Assembly: GCF_905475395.1 (NCBI RefSeq) | Contig: NC_058338.1 | Location: forward strand, 36,710,935 to 36,774,934 | DNA length: 64,000 bases | From: Chrysoperla carnea | Lineage: Eukaryota > Arthropoda > Insecta > Neuroptera > Chrysopidae | Direction: 5' to 3' | Shown: positions 53,655 to 63,782 of the stretch, piece after piece | How positions within the stretch are numbered: position 1 is the first letter of the stretch | Layout of the letters: every line of letters begins with the position of its first letter | Notes under the pieces: generated by a model | What the model was told of the DNA's origin: nothing | What the model saw: the letters and a program-made list of their open reading frames with translations, nothing else | The model's database searches: none | Translations under genes and position numbers: made by a program

Positions 53655-54030
53655 GGCGCTTGACGCTGAGTTTGAGCGTCAAATTAGGACATGTGATCAG
53701 TATAGACCGTGCTGCCACCTGGGGAAAAACTTGGCAGCGTCACATCGTCATAGAGTAAAAGATAAAAATAGTTTAGCTATTTATTCTCAGGATTGATTTT
53801 GGGATTACAAAATTTTAATTAAAAAAGCACAATCGGACTCTCCGAAATTTATCATTATCATACCTGTTTATTTTTCATTACCATATTTTTTTATTAAAAA
53901 TGAGGTTAGGAAATTACTTTCGATATTAAGAAACTCTTTAGTAGCTTATTTTTACAATTTGACGCTGGAAATAACTCTATTTTTTCAATTAGGTGGCACT
54001 GTAATTTGACGCTTAAAGTCAGCGTCATCA
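53655..54030. repeat. Foldback element in the CYP4G 3' UTR
   Basis: A 26-bp block at 53661-53686 (TGACGCTGAGTTTGAGCGTC plus AAATTA) has an inverted copy at 54002-54027 with two mismatches. Each arm is itself a small hairpin, TTGACGCT...AGCGTCAA. Matching GTGGC/GCCAC pieces extend the arms. It starts about 20 bp after the CYP4G stop codon and lies before the likely poly(A) signal, so it should be transcribed as part of the mRNA. Confidence 0.7.
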
Positions 54031-55547
54031 TGAGATCACATCTTTTATGTATAGTTACCTAATTTAAAAACTAATAATTTATGGATTAATCATTAATGTT
54101 ATATTATGTATGTTTTAAATTGCTCTCTTGGTGGTGTTGCAATGAATTTTTTATTATTATTTCATAATTATTTATAACATATTATAATTATTTTTCGAAA
54201 TAAATAAATATTATTAATTGTTTCGAGTCTAAATTTGTAGAAATTTATTATTATGTTTGAATGCTTGTAATAAATATTCTTTGTAAAATATTTCAGAATA
54301 ATGAATATTTTAAAAATTTATAAAATGAACGGGTATCTAGAGGACCCGGGTTTGAATCCCGGCTTCTGTGTAATTTTTTCTTTATATTTGTTTAAATGAA
54401 TATACGTAATATTCGTTAATTCATTGAAATGTACAGTCTCGCTCTCATATGTTATGTGGTATTATGTATTAAGATAGCAAAAGTTATTTTAAATATCGTG
54501 TATGACGACGTTTTACTTATATAAATTACAAAAAAATTTGAAACAAATGTAAAAATTTGATTTCACGGTGAGATGAAACATCTAATCTATGCGTTCGCCT
54601 ACTTTGACGAGGCATGAGGCAAAGGCTACTTGGAATAAACGAGGTATGATGGGTGGAGGTACCTCTACACTCCATAAAACGAGTTAACCAATCGCAGCCA
54701 TATTTGCTTAGCGTCCGATTCATAGACGGAAATTAAGACGACTTAATATAATTTAAGATTAGCTTAAAAGTTTTGGCACTACTGTAGTAATCCTAATCCA
54801 AGGATAAGTAAGCCCTCAATAATCACCGATTTGTTTTATTAAATACTGAAAATGGATTCTATTCCTAGAACGGTTATTATAATGAGATTACTCGGTAGAT
54901 GCCAATAAAAGCAACATATTTAATAGAATTTAGTAAAAACAAGTCTGCGATATCAAGTACTTAAGATTCTATTCCATTGACGCGGTAAATCATCCAAGTT
55001 AGGTTGATTTACCAAAAACCTAAGGGATGTGTTTGCCACGAAAATATAGAATATGTCCATATTTCCAAAAAGTTTGAAAACAACTCTGCTTGTAACAAAC
55101 AAAACTGTTGGTTTATTTCTAATACAAGTCTGTGGAAGTTGGATTTGACAATAGTATTTTGACATTTAAGCGGTCTATTTGAATGAAAATGAATACAAAT
55201 CATAGAATATATTGATACAAATATTTTGAATCATAATAGTAACATAATGGCTGTATTTTAGGTTAGGATTTACTGTTGTGAATACGATTATAAAAAATTA
55301 ACAATAAAATATTATATAAATATATATGTCACTTTGAAAGTGACACTTTCCTTCTTTCATTTAATCATGAACAATTATGGTGATGAACTTCTTTCATAGA
55401 ATAATATGACCTTTAGATCAACCATGTCAACATTTTTTTTTCGTACGTAGAAATATGCGTCATGAATGAGAAAATCCCACAAGAAAAATAAATAGATTAT
55501 TTAATACTCACAATAATAATAGTAGATTATTTACTAATCGCAATAAA
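54031..55547. other. Intergenic between CYP4G and F-box gene
   Basis: Starts with the end of the CYP4G 3' UTR. At 54331-54370 is a tRNA-like fragment with B-box CCCGGGTTTGAATCCCGG (54345-54362), whose T-stem pairs perfectly. 54560-54725 is relatively GC-rich (GAGGTATGATGGGTGGAGG) and probably a repeat. Nothing else is recognised. Confidence 0.45.
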
Positions 55548-57615
55548 ATGAAAGATGATATAAATAATGGTTTATTATTTATAAATGAATATTTTATACC
55601 ACCCGAAATATTATCGTTAATATTAAGCAATGTGGATGTTAAAAACTTATACAAACATTGTACATTGGTATGTAAACTATGGAATGACATCATTAAAAGT
55701 TGTGTTTGGAAGTTAAAATGTGATCGGCAATTATTAAAGACTGATCATTCACAATTATTCCGACAAAAACAACATCCACATTATGTATATCAGGCGTTAT
55801 GTGTTTTTAAACAATCATTTTATACAAATTTAATACAAAATGCGTGTGGTTTAGATGGTTTTAACCATTGGATAATTGACAAAAATGGTGGCCATCGTTT
55901 TATAATTGAAGATTGTATATTAGTTGATACAAATTTTCGTGAAATCAATGATGAAACTGTTAGTAAATGTTTTGTAACATCCTACAGACAATGTAGTAAA
56001 TTACAAATGATAGATTTATGTGGTAGAGGTGGTGTGACACAACAATTTATTGATGAATACCAGCCACCGATTTACGTGAGTGAATGGTATGGAAGTCGAC
56101 GTGATTGTGGATGCATGTATCAATTACGTGTGATTTTATTTGATAAAGATTATCAACCATTTCGTCGATGCAATTGCAATTACTCATTTTCTTATAGAGT
56201 TCCTGGATGGGAGGGTGGTTTTTATCAAAAAGTATGCATAACTTATTTATATTACATTAGGTGGAATAGGGTAATTGTGTCTCTTTCTCCCTTAATTCCT
56301 CTTTTAGTTAATTTGGCGAGATAATAATTTCAATGTACAGAAAAGAACGTTCTTACAAGAAAGAATATATCGCGCAAATGAGTACGAAGCAACACGAAAG
56401 ATTTGCGAGTTAGTGGCCAAATTTAATATTTATTTTTTAGCTTACAGAATATCCGTGTATGACCACCTAATATCTCGAAGGGTAAAAATCGAGGAACATC
56501 TCTTTTGATACTTAATCCTTAATATCATAATGAATGCATACGTATATGAATGTAGAATATATAATGCATGTCGTTCGAACCAATTTTTCCTCCTCAACAC
56601 TTTTTTTTAATAGAATTGTAATAATAATAATCTTGTGTTTTTTCATTTCTGAGTGGCTAATATCTGTTACTAAAATTAACTTTGGAAGATATTGTTTCCG
56701 TAATAGACCTTTTTCATGAAAAACAAATGCTTTTTGATAATTTTTTATGAAAATATAGGTCGAGTATAGCCTGTAACTCAAAAATTACGCATTTTTAACA
56801 ATAAAAACACTATGAAAAAAATTGTTAAAAAGTTACAATATTTGAAATTTTAAAACGATTTTTTTTTTTTGCTCCACCGCACACGTGATGTGTGATGTCA
56901 ATCCGACAAGCAATGACAATAAAACAGTGTCAACAGTTGTATTAATATATCACTATTATCAACTTTAAATGACGTCAAACCAACCTTCGTGTAACATCGT
57001 GTGTTTCCGGATAGTTTTCGCCAATTTGAATTTTAATGATTTTCATTGTCTGTTTTCTCGGACATATGGCTTCAAAAAAATCGGGGGAAAAAATTAGCCC
57101 ATTTATCAAGACATTTACTTTCATTTAAAAAAAAGAAAAAAAAATGTGAAAAAGGTCTTTTGTAATAATAATAATCTTGTGTTTCTTCCTTTCTGAATGG
57201 CTAATAACTGTTACTAAAATTAACTTTGGAAGATATTGTTTCCGTAATTCAGGTTATCATTTGTTATCAATAACTAAATATTTGTAATTTATAGGTTGAA
57301 TATGTCTTTAAAAATTATGGCCCAAATGTACGATACATATTTTTTCATTATATTGGTAAAGATACACAATTTTGGGCTGGACATTATGGTAGTAAATTTA
57401 CAAATGCTAATGTACAATTACTGCTTCCTGGTGATACATCTAAAGATCATCTGATTGATTTACATTCACAGCAATCATATCATGAACAATGTGGGTGTGG
57501 TTGTAATGATAGCGATTGTAGGCAACAAAAAAATGATTGTCAATCACTAATGTATATGTTTGATAAGACATTAATTGCAGCTGTACAGAAATATAAAGAT
57601 GAATATTTCAAATAA
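55548..57615 (+). CDS. F-box protein with FBA domain (FBXO2/6/44-like)
   Basis: Probable substrate-recognition subunit of an SCF (Skp1-Cullin1-F-box) ubiquitin ligase. Two exons, 55548-56231 and 57295-57615, join in phase to 334 aa. The F-box spans about residues 17-54 (I-P-P-E-I-L-S-L-I-L at its start, L-V-C-K-L-W-N later). The FBA domain (about 100-275) shows F-V-T-S-Y-x-x-C, L-x-D-L, W-Y-G-S-R-R-D-C-G-C-x-Y-Q-L-R-V, then in exon 2 V-R-Y-I-F-F-H-Y-I-G-K-D-T-Q-F-W-A-G-H-Y-G. In mammalian FBXO2 a Y-W pair at this site contacts N-glycan chitobiose. Here it is F-W, so glycan binding is possible but unproven. A C-terminal extension with C-G-C-G-C-N-D-S-D-C follows the FBA domain and is not typical. 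Poly(A) signal AATAAA at 57736. The exact human paralogue cannot be assigned. Confidence 0.88.
56705..57158. mobile_element. TIR-bounded insertion in the F-box intron, flanked by 88-bp repeats
   Basis: Perfect 12-bp inverted ends, AGACCTTTTTCA at 56705-56716 and TGAAAAAGGTCT at 57147-57158. The element is 454 bp, has no coding capacity, and its interior is less AT-rich (CACCGCACACGTGATGTGTG). Immediately outside, the same ~88-bp sequence occurs on both sides in direct orientation: 56616-56704 and 57160-57247, about 94% alike. It sits within the single F-box intron (56232-57294). Confidence 0.7.
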
Positions 57616-58461
57616 TTATTTGATAATGAAAAAAATGTATATTTTTATAGAGAATGTAGAAGTCTTTATTTTATCCATATTAATGCGACAACGTAACACG
57701 TTTACACGCTCTCCATTTGTGTCAAACCGAAACAAAATAAAAAATTGTTTTAAAAATAAAAAAAGTAATTGAACATTTTTTCATCAGAAACTCTTTACTT
57801 CAGACTACAGAGAATTTTTTTCTGCATTAAATTACAGGAGTTATTTTTTTCTTTGCCTAGGTTCGTATCACGTACTGAATGTAAATGCACAAATCCTTAC
57901 AAAAATAGGCGGGGGAAGTGCCTCCATTTTAAGGAAAGCCGTTTTGTGCTATATCTCCACAACCGCGCACTTTAAACCAAAAAAGGCAATAGTCCATATT
58001 GTAGATAATTAAATTTCCTCTTTTTTGTACAATTTTTTTTTTTTTTTTTTTGTACCGCTAACCGTTTATGACTTATACGACTATGACGATTTACTTATTG
58101 ATTATTTGATCGATATCCCTTCTAATATTTGTTTAAACAATAAAATGCTAATTACTTAACTTTTAAAGCTACAAATTTTCTTTCTAAAATCAATATTTAT
58201 GAAGTTATAACGCGTTTGATGTTGCAAAGAGTACCTCCCAAAAAAGTATTACGTTAAAGTCGGAAGATTGAATATATCTAGGGCTAAGTATCTTAGTTGC
58301 TGTATCGTGTGGCAATAAAAACAATATTTACGGGAAAAATATTTATTATTCTGTTACATAGAAATTACAAGACAGAAAATTCGTGAAATAAAAACGATAG
58401 TAAATGAATAAGCATAATTAAATTATTTTAAGAGTAATAATGATAATGACAAATACACCGT
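57616..58461. other. Convergent intergenic spacer, F-box gene and mago
   Basis: Holds both 3' UTRs. AATAAA at 57736 serves the F-box gene. TTTATT at 58342-58347 is an AATAAA on the minus strand, about 115 bp past the mago stop. A run of about 21 T lies at 58031-58051, which is poly(A) on the mago strand, 410 bp beyond its stop codon. Confidence 0.55.
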
Positions 58462-58905
58462 TTATATGGGTTTAATTTTGAAATGAAGTCCGATTAAGGA
58501 AAACACAAGGCACTTCAAATCTTGTACTAAATAGTAAAAGCATCGTAGTCCTTCTGGATCTTTCGACTGATTAACATCAACAAGTGATCCAGTTTTAGAT
58601 GTTGTAAACGAAATATGTTCATCACCAATAACAATTTCCAGTTCTTGTCGACCAACTCGATCAGGTTGCGGCCAATGCGCATCATCTTCTTGCATTATTT
58701 CTGAATCGTGGATAATTCTTTTTAATTCTTCCATAACAGAATTGTGTACATATGCTTCTTTTCGAATCATCGTATCATTTTTGTAGTTTGAATTATTGGC
58801 ATACCTTAGTTTACCATCAGGTCGAAATTCGAATTCTAAAAATTCATGGCCAAATTTACCTTTATGACCAACGTAATAACGTATGTAAAATTCTGAATCA
58901 CTCAT
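58462..58905 (-). CDS. mago: Mago nashi, exon junction complex core protein
   Basis: Full 147-codon single-exon frame, the same length as Drosophila Mago (human MAGOH 146). Mago binds Y14/Tsunagi; the pair locks eIF4AIII on spliced mRNA in the nuclear exon junction complex and is needed for oskar mRNA localisation in fly oocytes. The sequence is nearly colinear with the family: start [20 protein letters not shown], then [20 protein letters not shown], middle S-E-I-M-Q-E-D-D[16 protein letters not shown], and end [13 protein letters not shown]. No frameshift or stop, so it looks functional. No intron interrupts it. A retrocopy is possible but unproven. It converges on the F-box gene. AATAAA (minus) at 58347-58342. 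Confidence 0.96.
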   Translation of the reverse strand: MSDSEFYIRYYVGHKGKFGHEFLEFEFRPDGKLRYANNSNYKNDTMIRKEAYVHNSVMEELKRIIHDSEIMQEDDAHWPQPDRVGRQELEIVIGDEHISFTTSKTGSLVDVNQSKDPEGLRCFYYLVQDLKCLVFSLIGLHFKIKPI

Positions 58906-59376
58906 TTAAAACCGATTCAAGTATAATAAAATGAATAAAACGCTTCACAAGCAGACGCAAATATCAGTTTTAGGTTAACGATAGTTTTCGTTTATAGACT
59001 TTTGCAAATTGCAATACTCACTGACAACTAACAAAGCTGCAAGAATAATCACGAATATTTTTTGGACAGAGCTACTGCACAAGTAGATAGTGTGGAGTAG
59101 ATCACAGACCTATATTAAAATTAGATAGACATTAAAAGCACAGATCCTTCGACGTTTGTTCTTCATTGTTTGATTATTAAATTAAAATTATTTGTTCGAT
59201 TGTTGTTTATTTATTATTTATTAAACAATTATTTGTCATTAAGTTAGCCCCCATACTATTGATTTCCACTTTTTACTTCCTTAATCAAGGTATTTTAAGG
59301 AATTATTGATTGTTATTATTATTATTATTATTATATTATATAAAATTGATAGAATTTTACTTATTTTGTATAAAAA
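58906..59376. other. Upstream of mago; spacer with a dispersed block
   Basis: The mago promoter should lie here. The word TATAGGTCTGTGATCT occurs at 59099-59114 on the minus strand, about 195 bp before the ATG, and also upstream of VRK1. 59221-59300 (AAACAATTATTTGTCATTAA then GTTAGCCCCCAT) is a direct repeat of 63501-63580. A short ATT microsatellite lies at about 59311-59335. Confidence 0.5.
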
Positions 59377-59656
59377 CTACCAAATCGTATGTAAAAAATA
59401 ATTGTTCACTTTGAGCTTCGAAATTCAGTGTACATATAAATAAATACGTAATTCATAAAATCCTTAAATTTGAAAACGATTCACCGTTTACCGATTCACA
59501 GGCTCTTATGGCAGAAAGAAAATTTATATCTAAGTAAGTAAACGGTGAATCGTTTTCCAATTTTAGGATTATATGAATTATATATTTATTTTTATATACA
59601 CTGAATTTCGAATCTCAAAGTTGAAAATTATTTTTTTTACACAAGATTCGGTCAAA
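59377..59656. repeat. Foldback element, ~115-bp arms
   Basis: The inner arms are a perfect 18-bp inverted pair, AAAACGATTCACCGTTTA at 59473-59490 and its complement at 59539-59556. The arms continue outward with scattered mismatches (CACTGAATTTCGAA / TTCGAAATTCAGTG) to about 59377 and 59656. The loop is 48 bp. It is a MITE-like hairpin abutting the large palindrome. Confidence 0.75.
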
Positions 59657-59892
59657 CCTCCTTAATAAGAAAAGAAAAATCTCTGTTAATTTGTTTTATG
59701 AAAATGTACAATATGATTTTTCATGAAAACATTTTGTTTTGTAATAAACAAATAAAATTCGTGATATAAATTTTAAGTTTTGTTTTATTTTTTAAATATT
59801 CTATCCTATTTGTCTTTCAGAATAAAATTATGAATGAATTAATTTTTTAGTGAAGGTAAGTATTAACTTAATTATGTCCTGAAATATAAGTT

Positions 59893-59960
59893 GGGTGGCT
59901 GTGTGGGTATAGCATTTGCCTCTCATGCCAAGGTATGCTGGTTCGTACCCTGGTGTGGTT
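59893..59960 (+). pseudogene. tRNA-like module, left palindrome arm
   Basis: About 68 nt with a tRNA layout: GGTGGCTGTGTGGGTATAGC as a D-arm/A-box region, CCTCTCATGCCAAGG as a possible anticodon arm, and a T-arm with B-box GCTGGTTCGTACCCTGG. The acceptor stem is poor. It reads as a tRNA-derived SINE head rather than a working tRNA. A mirrored copy lies at 63783-63849. Confidence 0.5.
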
Positions 59961-60249
59961 AATATTTTTACTTTTAAATTAAATGAATTTTTCCTAATGT
60001 TAAAAAATTTCCGCTCTTTTTATAATTTAAATTATCTATATAACCCGCCCACTTGCTATAAATAACGTCAGTTATACATATGTCATAAATCACTATTCTG
60101 TCAGGGGGTGGGAATTTAAATAATCATAAATATTAAACTTCTTATTTATATATATAAACATTATTTCACTCTTTTAAATCATGTTGTCCTGTTACAAAGT
60201 ATTAAAAATATGAACAAAAATGCCTTATTTATGCTAAAATATGAAACTT

Positions 60250-60428
60250 TTTAATAGGAGAACATGTCTATAGTTTATCTCACTCATATTCTCCTATTAT
60301 AAGATTTTAAAATTTGTATTTATAAAATAAAAAATCGCTGTTAAGACTAAAATTTGAAATTTTGTAACAGGAGAACATGCTATATATTTTATTCCACTTT
60401 TTTATAACATATAACATATTCGCCTATT
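60250..60428. repeat. Two mini-foldbacks with AGGAGAACATG ends
   Basis: 60253-60299 runs from AATAGGAGAACATG to CATATTCTCCTATTA, about 47 bp. 60365-60428 runs from AACAGGAGAACATG to CATATTCGCCTATTA, about 64 bp. Both have the same inverted ends and different short interiors. Related units occur at 62351-62587 and 62931-62994. Confidence 0.6.
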
Positions 60429-60919
60429 AAAAAATATTAAAAAAATACTAATTTTACTTGAGCTCCGCGATCTTAGCACCTCATGTGCGGAATTTCGATT
60501 GACCAATTATACCATCTGAAAGGTCAGAAATTGGTCATAAAAGGTCAGTTGGTCTCATTAATTGGTCAGCATCAGAAAATTTTTTATTAAAGATTAAAGT
60601 TTTTCAAGGTCAATTAATAAGTTTAGCACCTCATTCGCAGAAAAAATAAAAAACTCCACCTATGCGCGATCGGGAAGCATTCGCTGATAATTGTTCAGCT
60701 AATATAAATAATTGGTCAGTTTAATTTAATATTTAAAAAAATTAAAAAAGTTGTCTCTGTCGTAACGCGCATGCTTTGAGCCGGATGGTTTTATCAGGGC
60801 AGTGAGTACTTACGCACAGCTCTTCACTATAAACCAGACAGAGTAGGGGAAATATTTTTTTTATAATTTTTTACTTGTAAAAAAATGAATTTTTCCTTTT
60901 ATTTAAATTTTTCACTCTT

Positions 60920-61445
60920 TTTATACCATGTATATATGAAATATACATAGTATATTAAGTTTAGTCCCAAGTTTGTAACGCTTAAAAATAATGATGTTAG
61001 TATAAAAATTTTGTCATAGGTGTTCGTAAAATCACCTAATTAGTCCATTTCCGGTTTTCCGTCCGACCATCCGTCCGTCTGTGGACACGATAACTCAAAA
61101 ACGAAAAAAGATATCGAGCTGAAATTTTTACAGCGTACTCAGGACGTAAAAAATGAGGTCAAGTTCGTAAATGAGCATCATAGGTGAATTGGGTCTTGGG
61201 TCCGTAGGACCCATCTTGTAAACCGTTAGAGATAGAACAAAAGTTTAAATGTAAAATTTTTTTTCATAAACATCACTGTTTACTCGTGAGGGCGCCAATT
61301 AGGCGGAAATTTTATAATAGGTACTATACTTGATTATCAGTTATGTATGTGTCACATGTTTGTATGAGTAATGTGATAAATAAATCAACACTGACTATGC
61401 ATGGTATTTCAACAATTAACTCAGTCAATTGTTTGTTTTCACTTG
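60920..61445 (-). repeat. Dispersed repeat family A, copy 7, inside the palindrome
   Basis: Near full-length minus-strand copy. Left end TTATACCATGTATATATGAA, right end AACTCAGTCAATTGTTTG plus TTTTCACTTG. It has TTTAGTCCCAAGTTTGTAAC, GTCTTGGGTCCGTAGGACCC and AACATCACTGTTTACTCGTG. It has no inverted partner, so it inserted into the palindrome's centre after the palindrome formed, or was part of the original spacer. Confidence 0.88.
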
Positions 61446-62128
61446 TATTATATATATTTGTACATATGTCACCTATAAAAAATTTGAATGAATAATAATA
61501 ATGGTTATTTTATATAGTAAAAAATCAATTTTCGGGATAACGTTTTCAAATTAATATAAATAAATAAATATCGTTATATATTTTAAATTTTGTTTTATTT
61601 TATTCTATCCCATTTTTCCTTTCAGAACAAAATTATTAATTAACTAATTAATTTTTTTTTAGTAAAGGTACAAACAAATTCTTATAAAATATAGGTGAGA
61701 TAAAGAAGTTGGATTGTAAATACGTAATATTCTTTTTGGATTTTCATTTTATTTTTGTGTGGTATGTGGTTTGTAAAAAAAAAGTTGATGCAAAAAAATT
61801 TTTTTAAGATGAAATTAATTATATGGAATTATGTGCAAGTAATTCGTAAATAGTTTTTATGTATTTTGATTTCATTTAAATAAAGTTGAAAACTCAAACC
61901 CTGTTTTTATTTTATTTTTCCCCATCTCTCTGTAGCTATACAATATTATTTCAGTTAAAAATAGGTAAGTATTTCGAACTTCACGATAGGTAAGTATTTC
62001 AAACTTCGTTTGCCATTTTTTTTTGTAATAATACTACTCAAAATTTTCCGAAAATGAGTTTTACTTTTTGTTATAATTTAAGAAAGTCGAAAATATGAAT
62101 ATAATTATTTATTAATACGAATAACAGA

Positions 62129-62200
62129 GCCCTAATGGTATAATGGTTAGCGTATCTGACTTCGAATAAATAGTCCCTTGGTTCGAAACTAGGTGAGGAC
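62129..62200 (+). pseudogene. tRNA-like sequence resembling tRNA-Arg
   Basis: 72 nt with a clear A-box (TGGTATAATGGTTAGCG), CTGACTTCGAA at the anticodon loop position (TCG, as in tRNA-Arg) and a T-arm CTTGGTTCGAAACTAGG whose five pairs all form with two G-T wobbles. The acceptor stem makes only 5 of 7 pairs and the anticodon stem 4 of 5. It is probably a tRNA-derived SINE head or a decayed gene; a functional tRNA is less likely. Confidence 0.5.
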
Positions 62201-62320
62201 ATATATTAAAAAAATGTTCATTAAATCTTTTAAGCAAAATCTGATTTTTATTTTCATTTTTTTTCAAATTTCCACCACAGCATGTTTGCCTAGTAAATGA
62301 TGAAAAAATTAGTTTTTTTT

Positions 62321-62619
62321 CGTTCAAAAACTTCAATTTTTTTCACATTTCTACTAGGAGAACATCACGGGCGGACGGAATAAGTAGTACCTGATAGCAA
62401 GGTAATTGTTGTCACCTCGTAAGTCAGAAAGTTAGTGGTCTGCACACCCGTGTTTGGTGAGTGTGACCTCTAGTGGGCAGACCAATAACTTTCTGCCAAA
62501 ATAAAATTTTAGACTTTCGGGGTGAAAACACTTACTCACCTTTCTCCTTATCAGGAACTACTAATTCCCACTTATGTTCTCCTAGTACAAATGTTGAAAA
62601 AATTGAAAATTTTTTCGAA
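62321..62619. repeat. ~300-bp foldback near the palindrome centre
   Basis: Nested inverted pairs: CTAGGAGAACAT (62354-62365) with ATGTTCTCCTAG (62574-62585), GGAATAAGTAGTACCTGAT (62377-62395) with 62550-62568, and CAGAAAGTTAGTGGTCTGC (62425-62443) with 62477-62495 (one mismatch). The arms extend outward through a T-rich/A-rich stretch. Its ends carry the same AGGAGAACAT motif as the mini-foldbacks nearby, making it the longest member of that group. Confidence 0.75.
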
Positions 62620-62930
62620 ATTATATTATTTTTTGAATATAAAATTAAACTGACCAATTATTTATATTAGCTGACCAATTATCAGCGAATGCTTCCCGAT
62701 CGCGCATAGGTGGAGTTTTTTCAATCTTTAATAAAAAATTTTCTGATGCTGACCAATTAATGAGACCAACTGACCTTTTATGACCAATTTCTGACCTTTC
62801 AGATGGTATAATTGGTCAATCGAAATTCCGCACATGAGGTGCTAAGATCGCGGAGCTTTTTACTTGCTTTTTTGTTGCAAATGTTGTAAAATTTATTTAT
62901 TCTTGTCAAATGAAATTTTATAAGATTTTG

Positions 62931-62994
62931 TAATAGGAGAACATGCCATTTCACAAAAAAAAAAATTAATTATGTTAGTCTCACTTTCCTATTT
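62931..62994. repeat. Mini-foldback with AGGAGAACATG end
   Basis: Starts TAATAGGAGAACATGCC and ends near CTTTCCTATTTATG, a decayed version of the inverted end. It is preceded by AAGATTTTGTAA, similar to the flank of the 60365 unit (AAATTTTGTAA). Confidence 0.45.
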
Positions 62995-63660
62995 ATGTCA
63001 TAAATCACTCTTCTGCCAGGGGTGGGAATTAAAATAACATAAAATATACCTCGCTCTCTTACCTATTCGTCGCTTTTGGTTCTCATAACAATTATCTAAA
63101 AAAATGACATTTTCTCGGCATTATAATTAATTTAATTAAAAATTAATCGGGACATTGCTAGATACGAACCGAAGTACTCTGTAAGCGGAGGCGACTAGGC
63201 TACCCATTACACCACCATATATTATAATTATCAATAATGTAATATATATACATTTTACTCACCTTTTTTTCAATCAACTTGTTTTCTTAAACTTATAAAC
63301 TTATCAATAAATGAATAATTATATCAATATTTTGTTAAAATTTTTTTCTGTTTGATATTCCTGAATTCGATGTAAAGGATAAAAGCTAAAGGTAGGTATA
63401 ATATTAATTAATTAAATAATAATAATTACACCAGAAAAATTGATAAAAATGATATTTTATTATATGTAATTGTACATATTTTGTATGTTTATTAGTTATT
63501 AAACAATTATTTGTTATTAAGTTAGCCCCCCATAATATTGATTTCCACTTTTTCCTCTTTATTCAATGTATTTTATGGAGAAGCGACAAATAAGTAAGAG
63601 AGCGTGGTATATTTTATGTTATTTAACTTCCCACCCCCTGACAGAATAGTGATTTATGAC
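62995..63660. repeat. Inverted pair flanking a tRNA-like module and a dispersed block
   Basis: 62995-63070 (GTCATAAATCACTCTTCTGC then CAGGGGTGGGAATT and CGCTCTCTTACC) is inverted at 63585-63660. A third copy of its first half is at 60081-60120. Inside are the tRNA-like sequence at 63149-63219 and 63501-63580, a direct repeat of 59221-59300 (GTTAGCCCCCCATAATATTG). Confidence 0.6.
63149..63219 (-). pseudogene. tRNA-like module, minus strand
   Basis: On the minus strand: A-box region TGGTGTAATGGGTAGCC, a CTCCGCTTACAGAG stretch at the anticodon arm position (resembling tRNA-Val TAC) and B-box CGGTTCGTATC. Stems are incomplete. It is probably a SINE-type relic. Confidence 0.4.
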
Positions 63661-63782
63661 ATATGTATAACTGACGTTATTTATAGCAAGTGGGCGGGTT
63701 ATATAGATAATTTAAACTATAAAAAGAGCGGAAATTTTTTTACATTAGGAAAAATTCATTTAATTTAAAAGTAAAAATATTA

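Noticed and set aside
54953-55203. Two overlapping minus-strand frames upstream of the F-box gene
   Set aside because: Short, no family resemblance and no splice partners.
57575-57975. Frames after the F-box stop codon
   Set aside because: The first overlaps the end of the F-box exon in another frame. The rest lies in the 3' UTR and spacer without motifs.
62129-62200. Functional tRNA-Arg
   Set aside because: Two acceptor mismatches and a weak anticodon stem. It lies inside a repeat structure.
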